Of a stretch of 64,000 nucleotides of DNA, positions 46,508-54,863 are shown piece after piece. A program made the translations under genes and the position numbers. Location of the stretch: NCBI GenBank assembly GCA_041689935.1, contig JBDNFI010000057.1, positions 58,542 to 122,541 of the forward strand. Reading direction: 5' to 3'. Below the pieces are notes generated by a model. That model saw nothing but the letters and a program-made list of their open reading frames with translations, made no database searches and was not told the DNA's origin. Every line of letters starts with the position of its first letter. The first letter of the stretch is position 1. This stretch comes from CAXBDP01 sp041689935. GTDB lineage: Bacteria; Bacteroidota; Bacteroidia; Cytophagales; Cyclobacteriaceae.

Positions 46508-47029
46508 TCAAGACCATTCTTTGATTTCATTTTTAATCTCTTTTACCCTTCCGTTAAATTCATGATTGTTAGGATCAAATTCTTTGAGACTAACAGCGTC
46601 TAAATATTCAATTACTGCTCCTTGATGCGGTACTCGCTGACCACTTTTAAAATCCACATATTTCAGCGTTGTCCAAAGCACCGTTTTTAATTGAGTTTTA
46701 TCATCATTAGTCATAAAATACTCAACGACAGAAGTATATGAGTCGAACCAAATAATTCTAGAAAATATCCTCACCCACTCTCCAACCATTGCCGGTCGGA
46801 TGTAGCCAATTTGATGTTGATATACCACCCAAGCTGCTTTATAAGCGTTTATGAAATCCATCACTTGCAGGCCGTATAATTTTGGCACTTGATCTTCCCG
46901 CGCGTTAAAAAAATAATCGAAGTATTTAGCATTATTCAAATGCCTCAGTGGATCGCAATCTTGGAAACGGATGACTACTCGGCTCTCGGTTGTCTTTTGT
47001 GGGTTCTTTAATTTATCGTAATCAAGCAT
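46508..47029 (-). CDS. Acyl-CoA thioesterase (4HBT hot-dog fold)
   Basis: 173 residues from ATG 47029. Hot-dog signature: VVIRFQDCDPLRHLNNAKYFDYFFNAREDQ, where Asp/His-Asn form the usual active-site region, then YQHQIGYIRPAMVGEWVRIFSRI. Substrate chain length cannot be told. It stands alone; an unusually long C-terminal tail (GRVKEIKNEIKEWS) follows the domain. Confidence 0.88.
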   Translation of the reverse strand: MLDYDKLKNPQKTTESRVVIRFQDCDPLRHLNNAKYFDYFFNAREDQVPKLYGLQVMDFINAYKAAWVVYQHQIGYIRPAMVGEWVRIFSRIIWFDSYTSVVEYFMTNDDKTQLKTVLWTTLKYVDFKSGQRVPHQGAVIEYLDAVSLKEFDPNNHEFNGRVKEIKNEIKEWS

Positions 47030-47197
47030 CAATGATCTTTTTTGAAATTGGAACCGAAATTTACATCTTATTTACAAAACTGTTGTTAAATGCTCAAATT
47101 GTAAAATCAATTCAAAATAGTAATTGTCCACTTGAGTAATAATAATGAAAATCATTTAGACAATCTTACGGATTTAAGGTTAACATAAAAAAGTATT

Positions 47198-48046
47198 ATG
47201 AATAACAAGAAAACCATCCTCATCACAGGTGCGACTTCAGGAATAGGAAAAGCTACACTACTTGAACTAGCCCATACTCCAAACCGATACATTTTTATAG
47301 CTAGAAATAAAGAGAAAGCTGAGCAAACTAAGCGGGAGATAATAGAAAAATCTAAAAATAAAGATGTGGATTACTATTTAGCCGACTTTTCACGCATCGA
47401 AGAAGTCAAAAAGGTGGCGAATCAAATCCTAGAAAAAGAAGCTCAGATCAATATACTGATCAATAATGCAGGGATTTTAGGGCCCGATAATAAGCAAATA
47501 ACAGATGAGGGCTTTGAACTAACCTTTGCGACCAATCATCTATCGGCATTTTTACTTAGCAATTTGCTTTTACCACTTCTAGAAAAAAGTGATGGAGCAC
47601 GAGTCATCAATGTTTCCTCAGAGGCACACCGGATCACTCGTTTCAATATGAATAATCTGCAAGGGGAAGAAAGCTACTCCTCCCTCAAAATTTATGGCTT
47701 GAGTAAAATGTGCAACATTCTATTCACTATAGAAGCAGCTAAAAGATGGAAGGACAAGCATATACATGTAAACTGCGTGCATCCAGGAGGAGTCAATACG
47801 AACTTTGGAGAAGGAAAAGGGATTATCCGCAACCTTACCTTTATGCTTGCCAAACCCTTCTTTATCAGTGCTGAAAAGGGAGCTGAAACAATAATTTACT
47901 TAGCTCAGAATGATATAGGGCTAAAAATTAACGGTAAGTATCTAAAGAAAAAGAAAATTATAGAGCCCTCAAAAAGTGCTAGAAGTACAGAAAATGCACT
48001 CCAATTATGGAACTTGAGTTCAGCTCTTTTGAAAAGTCATCTTTAA
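47198..48046 (+). CDS. Short-chain dehydrogenase/reductase (retinol-dehydrogenase-like)
   Basis: 282 residues. TGATSGIG near residue 8, NNAGILGPD, catalytic Ser in INVSSEAH, Tyr-Lys in YGLSKMCNILFTIE. The C-terminal KGAETIIYLAQNDIGLKINGKYLKKKK is typical of the retinol-dehydrogenase-like subgroup. Convergent with a DinB gene; the 3' ends overlap by 4 bp. Confidence 0.9.
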   Translation: MNNKKTILITGATSGIGKATLLELAHTPNRYIFIARNKEKAEQTKREIIEKSKNKDVDYYLADFSRIEEVKKVANQILEKEAQINILINNAGILGPDNKQITDEGFELTFATNHLSAFLLSNLLLPLLEKSDGARVINVSSEAHRITRFNMNNLQGEESYSSLKIYGLSKMCNILFTIEAAKRWKDKHIHVNCVHPGGVNTNFGEGKGIIRNLTFMLAKPFFISAEKGAETIIYLAQNDIGLKINGKYLKKKKIIEPSKSARSTENALQLWNLSSALLKSHL

Positions 48047-48567
48047 ATTAAATATCTATCTTTCAATATATTGACATGGTGTGCTGCATGCCCTGCAATA
48101 ATATAGGAAAGAGCGGCCACAGTTACTTTTAGTCCATTGGCATTTCCGACATTATGTAATTGATCTGATGAAAAGCTCGCCATCAGATCAAGAGTGGAGG
48201 CTCTTAAGGTTTTGAATTCAGATATCAGACTTTCAAGACTTCTGGCATCAAAACCTCCCGCTTTCACATATTCATTTTCGTCAAACCCTGGAATAGATTG
48301 GGATTCGGCTCGACTAAAAACCAACGCCCTAAAAGCCATAATTCTTTCTGTATCAATCACATGTCCGATTAGTTCTTTTACCGACCATTTTCCTTCTGCA
48401 TAGCGAAATTCTTCTTTTTTAGCAGGAATAGCTTTCAGTGTAGAGACAATTTCATTGCCTTGATTTTCAAGAGATTCAAGCAAATTGTCTTCAGTAACCA
48501 ATGCAATATAATGGGCATAATAGGCGGGAAATTCTCCCTCTTTTGGTCTTAGTATAAAAGTGCTCAT
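48043..48567 (-). CDS. DinB family metal-dependent protein
   Basis: 174 residues, four-helix bundle. Three metal-binding His: LIGHVIDTERI (about 71) and IIAGHAAHHVNIL (about 158 and 162). DinB/YfiT proteins include thiol-S-transferases and proteins of unknown role. ATG at 48567. Confidence 0.9.
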   Translation of the reverse strand: MSTFILRPKEGEFPAYYAHYIALVTEDNLLESLENQGNEIVSTLKAIPAKKEEFRYAEGKWSVKELIGHVIDTERIMAFRALVFSRAESQSIPGFDENEYVKAGGFDARSLESLISEFKTLRASTLDLMASFSSDQLHNVGNANGLKVTVAALSYIIAGHAAHHVNILKDRYLI

Positions 48568-48666
48568 GGTTATTTAAAAAAAGAATTAAATTGAACTCAA
48601 ATATGGTAAAAACAAAGCCAATATTTTAATTTGACAAAATTCAATTTATAAACAAACACAAGAATA

Positions 48667-50028
48667 ATGAAGAATGGAATACGAAATGGTTTGCTGGCAG
48701 GTGCATTGATTCTTTTTGGAGGACAATCATTTGCGCAAACAGAAATTGTAAATAGAGACCCAATCATCAACGAAATGGTGCAAGAAGTTTCGGCAGATAG
48801 TATCGAGTCTTACGTAAGAAAATTATCCTCTTTTGGCACAAGGCATACCCTAAGTTCGCAAACAGACCCAGATAGGGGAATTGGTGCTGCGGGTAACTAT
48901 ATATTATCTAAATTTCAAGAATGGGCTAAAGAATCGGACGGAAGGTTGAATCCTGAATTAGATTATTTTACCCTAAAAGCGGATGGTCGCAGAGTGACCG
49001 AAGATATTCAAGTATTTAATGTAGTAGCTACACTTAATGGCACTGATCCTGATGATGATAGAGTATTGATCGTAAGTGGCCACATGGATAGCAGAGCATC
49101 AAGTGTAATGGATCCAGAAATTGATGCTCCTGGCGCAAATGACGATGGCTCGGGTACTGCGGCTGTGATGGAAATGGTGAGAGTGATGAGCAAAAAATCG
49201 TATCCGCATAAGATCATATTTATGACCGTAACGGGTGAAGAACAAGGGCTTCTTGGTGCTCGTCATATGGCAGAAAAAGCTAAAGCTGAAAATTGGAATT
49301 TAGTCGCAATGCTCAATAACGATATGATTGGCAATAGCAATAGCAGCGGCTCCAATATTAATGATAATACCCAAGTGAGAATTTTTAGCGAAGGTGTGCC
49401 ATCCGTTGAAACCGAGCGTGAGGAAGCTCTAAGAAAGCAATTGAGCTTAGAGAATGATGGCGTTTCGAGACAGCTGGCACGTTACAGCAAGGAAATCGGA
49501 GAGCGATATGTGGATCAACTGCAAGTGAAATTAATTTACAGAAACGATCGCTTTTTGAGAGGTGGAGACCACACTCCATTTGCGCAAAATGGTTACGCTG
49601 CAATTCGTTTTTGTGAAATGAACGAAAACTATAACTATCAGCATCAAAATGTAACACTTCGTTTAGGCAAAGTAATAGGTGACTTGCCAGAGTTTGTGGA
49701 TTATGAATACATCAGAAAAATCACAGGGATGAATGTTTCCGTCTTGGCTAATCTCGCCAAAGCACCACCAGCTCCAATTAGAGCAGGAATTAACATTCGG
49801 CTGGAAAACTCCACTACTTTAAGCTGGGAAGAGCCTGAAAACAACAAACCAAAAGGCTATTATGTACTTATGAGAGAAACTGATCAAAGCATGTGGCAAA
49901 GGAAATTTTATGTAGAAGGCACAAGCGTAACGCTTCCCTACTCTAAAGATAACTACCTTTTCGCCGTACAATCCGTAAGTGCCAGTGGCCATGAAAGTTT
50001 GCCCGTAATTCCATTGCCTACTCGCTAA
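48667..50028 (+). CDS. M28 family zinc aminopeptidase, secreted
   Basis: 453 residues. Signal peptide ending QSFAQ (about 24). Peptidase domain with metal ligands HMDSRAS (His), GANDDGSG (Asp), TGEEQGLLGARH (catalytic Glu plus ligand Glu), NNDMIGN (Asp), and a final His in the GDHTPF segment. A C-terminal beta-sandwich-like module follows (about 365-453, INIRLENSTTLSWEEPENNKPKGYYVL), resembling fibronectin III. Acts outside the cytoplasm on peptides. Confidence 0.92.
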   Translation: MKNGIRNGLLAGALILFGGQSFAQTEIVNRDPIINEMVQEVSADSIESYVRKLSSFGTRHTLSSQTDPDRGIGAAGNYILSKFQEWAKESDGRLNPELDYFTLKADGRRVTEDIQVFNVVATLNGTDPDDDRVLIVSGHMDSRASSVMDPEIDAPGANDDGSGTAAVMEMVRVMSKKSYPHKIIFMTVTGEEQGLLGARHMAEKAKAENWNLVAMLNNDMIGNSNSSGSNINDNTQVRIFSEGVPSVETEREEALRKQLSLENDGVSRQLARYSKEIGERYVDQLQVKLIYRNDRFLRGGDHTPFAQNGYAAIRFCEMNENYNYQHQNVTLRLGKVIGDLPEFVDYEYIRKITGMNVSVLANLAKAPPAPIRAGINIRLENSTTLSWEEPENNKPKGYYVLMRETDQSMWQRKFYVEGTSVTLPYSKDNYLFAVQSVSASGHESLPVIPLPTR

Positions 50029-50052
50029 ATTACAAAAACTTATAGCTACAAA

Positions 50053-50077
50053 AAAGCCCGAAATTCGGGCTTTTTTG
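50053..50077. terminator. Strong terminator after the M28 peptidase gene
   Basis: AAAGCCCGAA pairs with TTCGGGCTTT (tight stem) followed by TTTTG; with A-runs on the other side it can work in both directions for the convergent genes. Confidence 0.9.
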
Positions 50078-50099
50078 TTAATCTCAATTCTATTAGAAT

Positions 50100-51332
50100 C
50101 TAAGCTTCAATTGCTCGATAAGCGTCGAGAAAATTTGAAAGCTTTTCTCGGTCTACATGATCCATTATTACAATTTTGTGCGCTTTGGGAGCTTGGTGAT
50201 TATCTGGCACCAAGCCAAATTTCTCAATAATATCGTTTGATAACTGGCTCGATTCAATAGTTACAATATTGGAATAAGACTCTCTATAATACCGCAAACC
50301 CAAATCGTCCAATTGATGGCAAAACCATCTCGCTCTGTTAAGTAAAACTTCTACTTTTTCTTGCCAGCCATACGGGCCATGTGTTTGAAGGATCATCCAA
50401 ACTGCAATGGCATTTGCACCTGATCTACTGCCAATTAAGGTGAAATCTTCACCTTCCACATAGCTTGCTTCTTTTGTATTTGTGTAGTGCATCAAGCCTT
50501 TTCTCACCAAAAATATTCCTGTGCCATAGGGAGCTTGCGCCATTTTATGTGCATCAATAGTGATGGATGACACGGCTGGGTTTTTAAAGTTCAACACTGA
50601 TTGCTGGTTAGAAAATGGGTAAAAAAAGCCACCATAGGCTCCATCTACATGCAATCGAAATTCAATTTTCGATTCATTTAATGCTTCGATATAGACTTCT
50701 GGCTGATCTACCGAGCCATACATGGTCGTCATCATATTGCATACCACGATAGCGTATTTCTTACCTTTTCGCTTTTGCTCATGGAGTATCTGCTTCAATG
50801 CTTCCTTATCCAATTGGCGGGAGCTTTGCTCTGTAGGAATGCTCACCATATCGACATCAAAAACATTGGCCGCTTTGGCCATCGAGTAATGACAGTCTGC
50901 CGAACCTAAAATAAAAATCTGGCTATGATTCGCACCAAACTCCCTTTTGAATAGGTTTCGATAAATCCAAATAGCCTGCATATTGGCATCGGTGCCACCG
51001 GCAGCCACATAGCCATCGTATCCTCCCGCTTCTGCACCAAAAATATCCTCAGCGCAGATTGAAATCAATTCACGCTCTATGGCTTGTGTGCCACTAAAAA
51101 AATGCTCCGATTTATCCAATGTATGGCAACCAATGTGGTTCGGATTATGAATGAGCGAAGTCAGGAATGGCGCATCTTTTAAAAATGGTAAATCTTGATA
51201 AAAAACCTCTTTATCTAAATGAGAGGCAGGCAGACCAAGAATATTGGACTCATAGTAATTGATATTTTTTGCCAGCGCGTCAAAAACTCTGTCCTTTATT
51301 TCTTGAGGGGAATGTGTTTTCCAATAATTCAT
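50100..51332 (-). CDS. Pyridoxal-dependent decarboxylase (group II, histidine/glutamate-decarboxylase-like)
   Basis: 410 residues from ATG 51332. PLP features: AAGGTDANMQAIWIYRN (cofactor phosphate loop), Asp in LHVDGAYGGFFYPF, Schiff-base Lys in SSITIDAHKMAQAPYGTG. The C-terminal DNHQAPKAHKIVIMDHV completes the fold. Amino-acid substrate unknown. Own transcription unit upstream of the CDF gene. Confidence 0.88.
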   Translation of the reverse strand: MNYWKTHSPQEIKDRVFDALAKNINYYESNILGLPASHLDKEVFYQDLPFLKDAPFLTSLIHNPNHIGCHTLDKSEHFFSGTQAIERELISICAEDIFGAEAGGYDGYVAAGGTDANMQAIWIYRNLFKREFGANHSQIFILGSADCHYSMAKAANVFDVDMVSIPTEQSSRQLDKEALKQILHEQKRKGKKYAIVVCNMMTTMYGSVDQPEVYIEALNESKIEFRLHVDGAYGGFFYPFSNQQSVLNFKNPAVSSITIDAHKMAQAPYGTGIFLVRKGLMHYTNTKEASYVEGEDFTLIGSRSGANAIAVWMILQTHGPYGWQEKVEVLLNRARWFCHQLDDLGLRYYRESYSNIVTIESSQLSNDIIEKFGLVPDNHQAPKAHKIVIMDHVDREKLSNFLDAYRAIEA

Positions 51333-51478
51333 TTTCAAATAATCTGTTTAAAACACAAAACTAATAAATTGCGATGAAGGAATCTCGTTACTTGTGCTTA
51401 ACGAGTGGGAGTAATTGCTGTTTTGCAAAAAAACCATCAACCTTAATCGAGCCAAAATTTAAAAAGCGGGAGGATAAA

Positions 51479-52534
51479 CTAAGCACGAAAGTGCTTTTGA
51501 TTTTTGCTAAGATTCTCGATCGACCAAGGAATGTCTAGGGTACATTCATTTTGGCGTACTGGACAATCGGCAATACGGCAATAGCTACAGCAATCAGCCG
51601 GTATACAAGGGTCTGCATGAATGAAAATCTCTAAGTCATGGGTATAATTTTGAGTCAGCAAATCCTCTATATTTTCTACTGCATCGTGCGTTTGCGTAAG
51701 GGTATAATAATAAGGCAAGGTAATGTGGCAATCGACATGAATATTTGCTCCGTAGCGCTGAATTCGAAGATTATGAATGTCTATCCAGTTATCTTTGCGG
51801 TTATTATTCAGAATAGTATTGATCTCCTCCAAGGTTTCAGGATGAGCCGCATCCATCAAGCCGATCACCGATTTTTTGACCAATGAGAACCCACTATATA
51901 CAAAATATAAAGAAAAGCCGATGGCTAAAATACTATCGATTTGTACGATGTTAGTGAAGTAAACAATTCCTACTCCAAGCACCAATACAACACTACTAAT
52001 AGCATCTGTGAAAATATGCTTCCCATCAGAAATAAGTACGATGGAATTAAGCTCCTTTCCTCGAACTTTCAGTAGGATTCCCAGCACGAAGTTCACAATA
52101 GCGGTGAAGGCAAGAATAAGCATTCCTTCTGGGAGGTTTTTAAATTCTACGGGATTGAAAAGATTGAAAATGGATTGGAAGAAGATAAGAACTCCTGCAA
52201 TCATGATTAATGCGCCTTCTAGTCCTGCCGAAAAGAATTCGATTTTCCCATGTCCATAAGGATGATTTTCGTCTTTGGGAACCGAGGATAAGTAAATACT
52301 ATAAAAGGCAAAGCCAGACGCTACCACATTTACGATAGACTCAACGGCATCGGTAAGAATAGCCTTACTACCAGTGAGATAAAAAGTGAAAAACTTTATT
52401 CCCATCAAAAAGATACTTACTACAAATGAAGTGAAAATCAGCTTTCGCTTTTGATTTTCACTTTTACTCAGACTGATTTGTCTCAATGGATAAGGGTTGT
52501 TATTATTTTGATAAGTTATAAATAGAAAGCTCAA
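51479..52534 (-). CDS. Cation diffusion facilitator transporter with a Cys-rich C-terminal tail
   Basis: Exports Zn, Fe or similar metals. Six membrane segments; metal-site Asp residues in ILTDAVESIVNVV and ISDGKHIFTDAIS, C-terminal cytoplasmic domain (NIHVDCHITLPYY). The tail holds six Cys in about 22 residues (CIPADCCSYCRIADCP...NEC), which could bind metal. No ATG at the N-terminus; start is TTG at 52534 or TTG at 52486. Confidence 0.9.
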   Translation of the reverse strand: MSFLFITYQNNNNPYPLRQISLSKSENQKRKLIFTSFVVSIFLMGIKFFTFYLTGSKAILTDAVESIVNVVASGFAFYSIYLSSVPKDENHPYGHGKIEFFSAGLEGALIMIAGVLIFFQSIFNLFNPVEFKNLPEGMLILAFTAIVNFVLGILLKVRGKELNSIVLISDGKHIFTDAISSVVLVLGVGIVYFTNIVQIDSILAIGFSLYFVYSGFSLVKKSVIGLMDAAHPETLEEINTILNNNRKDNWIDIHNLRIQRYGANIHVDCHITLPYYYTLTQTHDAVENIEDLLTQNYTHDLEIFIHADPCIPADCCSYCRIADCPVRQNECTLDIPWSIENLSKNQKHFRA

Positions 52535-52578
52535 TTCAATAATTCGAACTCTATCTCAAAAATAAAAGTTAAGATTGC

Positions 52579-53145
52579 ATGATAACTAATGATAACATGA
52601 AACAATTAATTAGCCTCAAAAGGTCATTGACAGATAAGACAGAAGAAATGTTGAATAGTCAAATTGTGATGGAAGGAAAATCCTCTGCATATTATCTATC
52701 CATGGCATCATGGTGCGAAAGAAGCGGGTATTCAAATTCAGCTCAATTTCTATACAAACATTCAGAAGAAGAAAGAATGCACATGCTTAAGATATTCCAT
52801 TACATCAACGATGCGGGGGGTCATGCTTTGCAACCAGAAATCACTGGCATTAGACATGATTTCGGCTCACTGAGAGAGATATTCGAATTGATCTTGGAGC
52901 ATGAAATTAGTGTAACCCGTTCTATCAACAATATTGTGGATCATTGTTTCAGTACAAAAGATTTCACCACGTTCAGCTTTTTGCAATGGTATGTGACAGA
53001 GCAACGTGAGGAGGAAACACTGGCGAGAAGAGCTGTAGAACTTTTCGATATTATTGGTGAAGCTGGCATCGGCCTATGGACGATTGATCAAGAGATTGGT
53101 AAATTAGAGCAAAATGCTGCTTTGGCTATTGCTTCACAAGCTTAA
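52579..53145 (+). CDS. ftnA: Ferritin
   Basis: Iron-storage four-helix-bundle protein. From ATG 52579 (or 52597) about 188 residues. Ferroxidase ligands visible: Glu in VMEGKSSAYYLSMASWCERSG (about 30), Glu-x-x-His in SEEERMHMLK (about 65-69), Glu in ILEHEISV (about 106) and Gln/Glu in YVTEQREEETLARR (about 140). Divergent from the CDF gene (45 bp), so two iron/metal genes share a control region. Confidence 0.94.
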   Translation: MITNDNMKQLISLKRSLTDKTEEMLNSQIVMEGKSSAYYLSMASWCERSGYSNSAQFLYKHSEEERMHMLKIFHYINDAGGHALQPEITGIRHDFGSLREIFELILEHEISVTRSINNIVDHCFSTKDFTTFSFLQWYVTEQREEETLARRAVELFDIIGEAGIGLWTIDQEIGKLEQNAALAIASQA

Positions 53146-53164
53146 TGTTACCTAAATCATTATT

Positions 53165-53194
53165 AAAGAGCCTTTAATGGGCTCTTTTTTTTTG
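53165..53194 (+). terminator. Terminator after ferritin
   Basis: AAAGAGCC pairs with GGCTCTTT across 6 nt and is followed by TTTTTT. Confidence 0.9.
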
Positions 53195-53280
53195 ATTTCT
53201 TCTTCGGTCATTTTGTTCTTGCTTTAAGTAATAACACTAGTCCAGTTATTTAGGCAGTTAGGAACAAATTTTCGATCATT

Positions 53281-53314
53281 AATAAAATAGCATCGAGAGT
53301 AAACCCGATGCTAT
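53281..53314 (-). terminator. Terminator of the cassette, also direct repeat 1
   Basis: TAGCATCG pairs with CGATGCTA, and read leftward is followed by TTTTATT. It resembles the element at 54772-54806 closely over about 50 bp. It lies downstream of the two-TM protein gene. Confidence 0.7.
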
Positions 53315-53381
53315 CCAAATTTGAATCTTGAAAGTCTGAACACTAATTCAGATTTTTAGCTTAAGTTATTTCTCTGAAAAT

Positions 53382-53678
53382 CTAACTTTTACTTACTGGC
53401 AAGCTCCAATAAGGAAATTTATTTAGCCTTTCTTGGTACCAAGGAGAATACTTCTTTAAAATAAAGAAGGCAATAACAGAAAAAACTACAATGCCAGCAG
53501 TAATTAGTTTTACGAGAGCTAACAAACCATAAACAAAATGTTTCAATTGTTCGCTTTCCTTGTTTACCAAACTCATTTTATAGAAGCTATTTGCCGAAGA
53601 AAAAAGCAAAAAAGAAACATTTATAAAAATGAAGATGCCCATTAGTATTTTAAACTTTTTACTCATAATGTTTTTCAT
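53382..53678 (-). CDS. Small two-TM membrane protein, possible immunity-like protein
   Basis: 98 residues from ATG 53678. Two hydrophobic segments (about 11-29 and 50-78), basic loops and a Trp/Tyr-rich end (SPWYQERLNKFPYW). Its start lies 2 bp after the stop of the glycine-rich frame, so it is translated with it. Size and place fit an immunity or helper protein for a membrane-active peptide; this is inference. No family recognised. Confidence 0.65.
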   Translation of the reverse strand: MKNIMSKKFKILMGIFIFINVSFLLFSSANSFYKMSLVNKESEQLKHFVYGLLALVKLITAGIVVFSVIAFFILKKYSPWYQERLNKFPYWSLPVSKS

Positions 53679-53680
53679 AA

Positions 53681-53854
53681 TTAACAATGATCTACTATTC
53701 CGTTAATTCCACCAAAAAAGGATCCAGCTATAACTCCAATACCACAACCAATAGCAGCTCCAGGTACTGAAGCTACCATAAAACCTACAGTACCAATAGA
53801 TCCACAGCCTACTATTGCACCCATGCCAGCATCACCAACTACTCCAATACGCAT
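53681..53854 (-). CDS. Glycine-rich bacteriocin-like peptide, probably the shifted C-terminus of the lipoprotein
   Basis: ATG at 53854 opens a 57-codon frame (MRIGVVGDAGMGAIVGCGSI...), very rich in Gly with repeated GxxxG zippers and three Cys (near residues 17, 39 and 57). Its ATG lies inside the last codons of the lipoprotein gene in another register. If one base were added near TTGGAG-TAG (53839-53845) the lipoprotein would run straight into this frame. Either a separate peptide or the detached C-terminal domain of a frameshifted gene. Confidence 0.6.
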   Translation of the reverse strand: MRIGVVGDAGMGAIVGCGSIGTVGFMVASVPGAAIGCGIGVIAGSFFGGINGIVDHC

Positions 53855-54339
53855 TTCTTATTCTCTTCCCACCAGTCACCTAACCAACCATCTACACGAG
53901 CATTGGAGCTGCTTGCTACCAAAAGATCAAAATTCTCTGAAACAAAATCAACGGTCTCCACATACATGGACAACCATAGTGCCACGCCCAGGTTTGTTGG
54001 GTCTGCTAAATCAGTAGCAAGATACCCATTAAATTCACTTTCCAAAAAGCTAACGTAGTCGGTAGGCGAATCATAGCCGTCTGCAGAATTAATATAATGT
54101 TGAATTTGAGTTTGAGCTTCATCTGTGAATCCACTTTGCTCAGCTTCCGTCCGCAATGTTGAGCTGCTATTCGTTGCAAGTGTACTTTCATAAGAACTTA
54201 ATGCGGGTGAGCTCTCACCAAATCGCGTGGTAAGATAGCCTCTCACTAATTCTTGGTCTTGAAAATTTCCGCCATTTAGCCGCAAAAGCGAGGCCATTGC
54301 ATCATTTTCTTTTCTGAAGTCTGCCTTCAATTCTTGCAA
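53839..54339 (-). CDS. Lipoprotein of unknown function, start and C-terminus disturbed
   Basis: 166 residues from the first ATG (54339); the frame is open upstream as far as about 54486 and contains a clear lipoprotein signal (WFSLSLAVFLVLFGASAC, Cys codon at 54394-54396). No ATG, GTG or TTG precedes that signal in frame. Helical, acidic body ending GWLGDWWEENKKCVLE. The gene is probably a lipoprotein that has lost its start and, by a single-base shift, its glycine-rich C-terminal region. Alternatively an unusual start codon is used. Confidence 0.55.
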   Translation of the reverse strand: MQELKADFRKENDAMASLLRLNGGNFQDQELVRGYLTTRFGESSPALSSYESTLATNSSSTLRTEAEQSGFTDEAQTQIQHYINSADGYDSPTDYVSFLESEFNGYLATDLADPTNLGVALWLSMYVETVDFVSENFDLLVASSSNARVDGWLGDWWEENKKCVLE

Positions 54340-54486
54340 GGCATCCGCAGTACTAAGCTCTACAATCGGCTCTGGCTCTTGCAGCTCGTCATTACATGCC
54401 GACGCACCAAAAAGAACCAGAAAAACAGCTAGGGATAAACTAAACCAGCGTGTGTGTGTTTGATTTGTGTTCGTTAGTTTTTGTTT

Positions 54487-54771
54487 TACATATTAAGAAA
54501 GTTGTTAATAAAATATTTATGTTTAAATATATTGATAAAATCTATAATAGCCAATTTTTATTTTATTAAAGCGATAATAATAAATCTTTTATATCATATC
54601 ATCAATAATAGCAGAATTACATACATAAACAGCAATATTATTGACATCAATAGCTTTAGTCAATTATACTGATTTAATCATATTCTGAAAATATATTGAA
54701 AAAGGCGTGTAAGTTATTTTACAACAGAATTAAAATTGAGAACCAAGCATCCTATAAAGGATAGCGAATTA
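54487..54771. other. AT-rich intergenic region
   Basis: Very AT-rich, with many A- and T-tracts, between the lipoprotein cassette and the htrA terminator. No gene recognised. It may hold the cassette promoter, but no TAnnTTTG element convinces. Confidence 0.45.
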
Positions 54772-54806
54772 ATAAAAATAGCATCAAGTGTACACCCGAT
54801 GCTATC
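54772..54806 (-). terminator. Terminator of htrA, also direct repeat 2
   Basis: TAGCATC pairs with GATGCTA around GGGTGTACACTT, then TTTTTATT read leftward. Near-copy of the element at 53281. Confidence 0.75.
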
Positions 54807-54863
54807 TAAAATTTATTCTTTAAAACTGTTCTGCTATTTCAAGGCGAGAAACAATGGAGATGA

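Noticed and set aside
54481..54672. 63-codon rightward frame in AT-rich DNA before htrA
   Set aside because: Ile/Asn/Leu-rich translation as expected from random AT-rich sequence; no ribosome binding site or homology.
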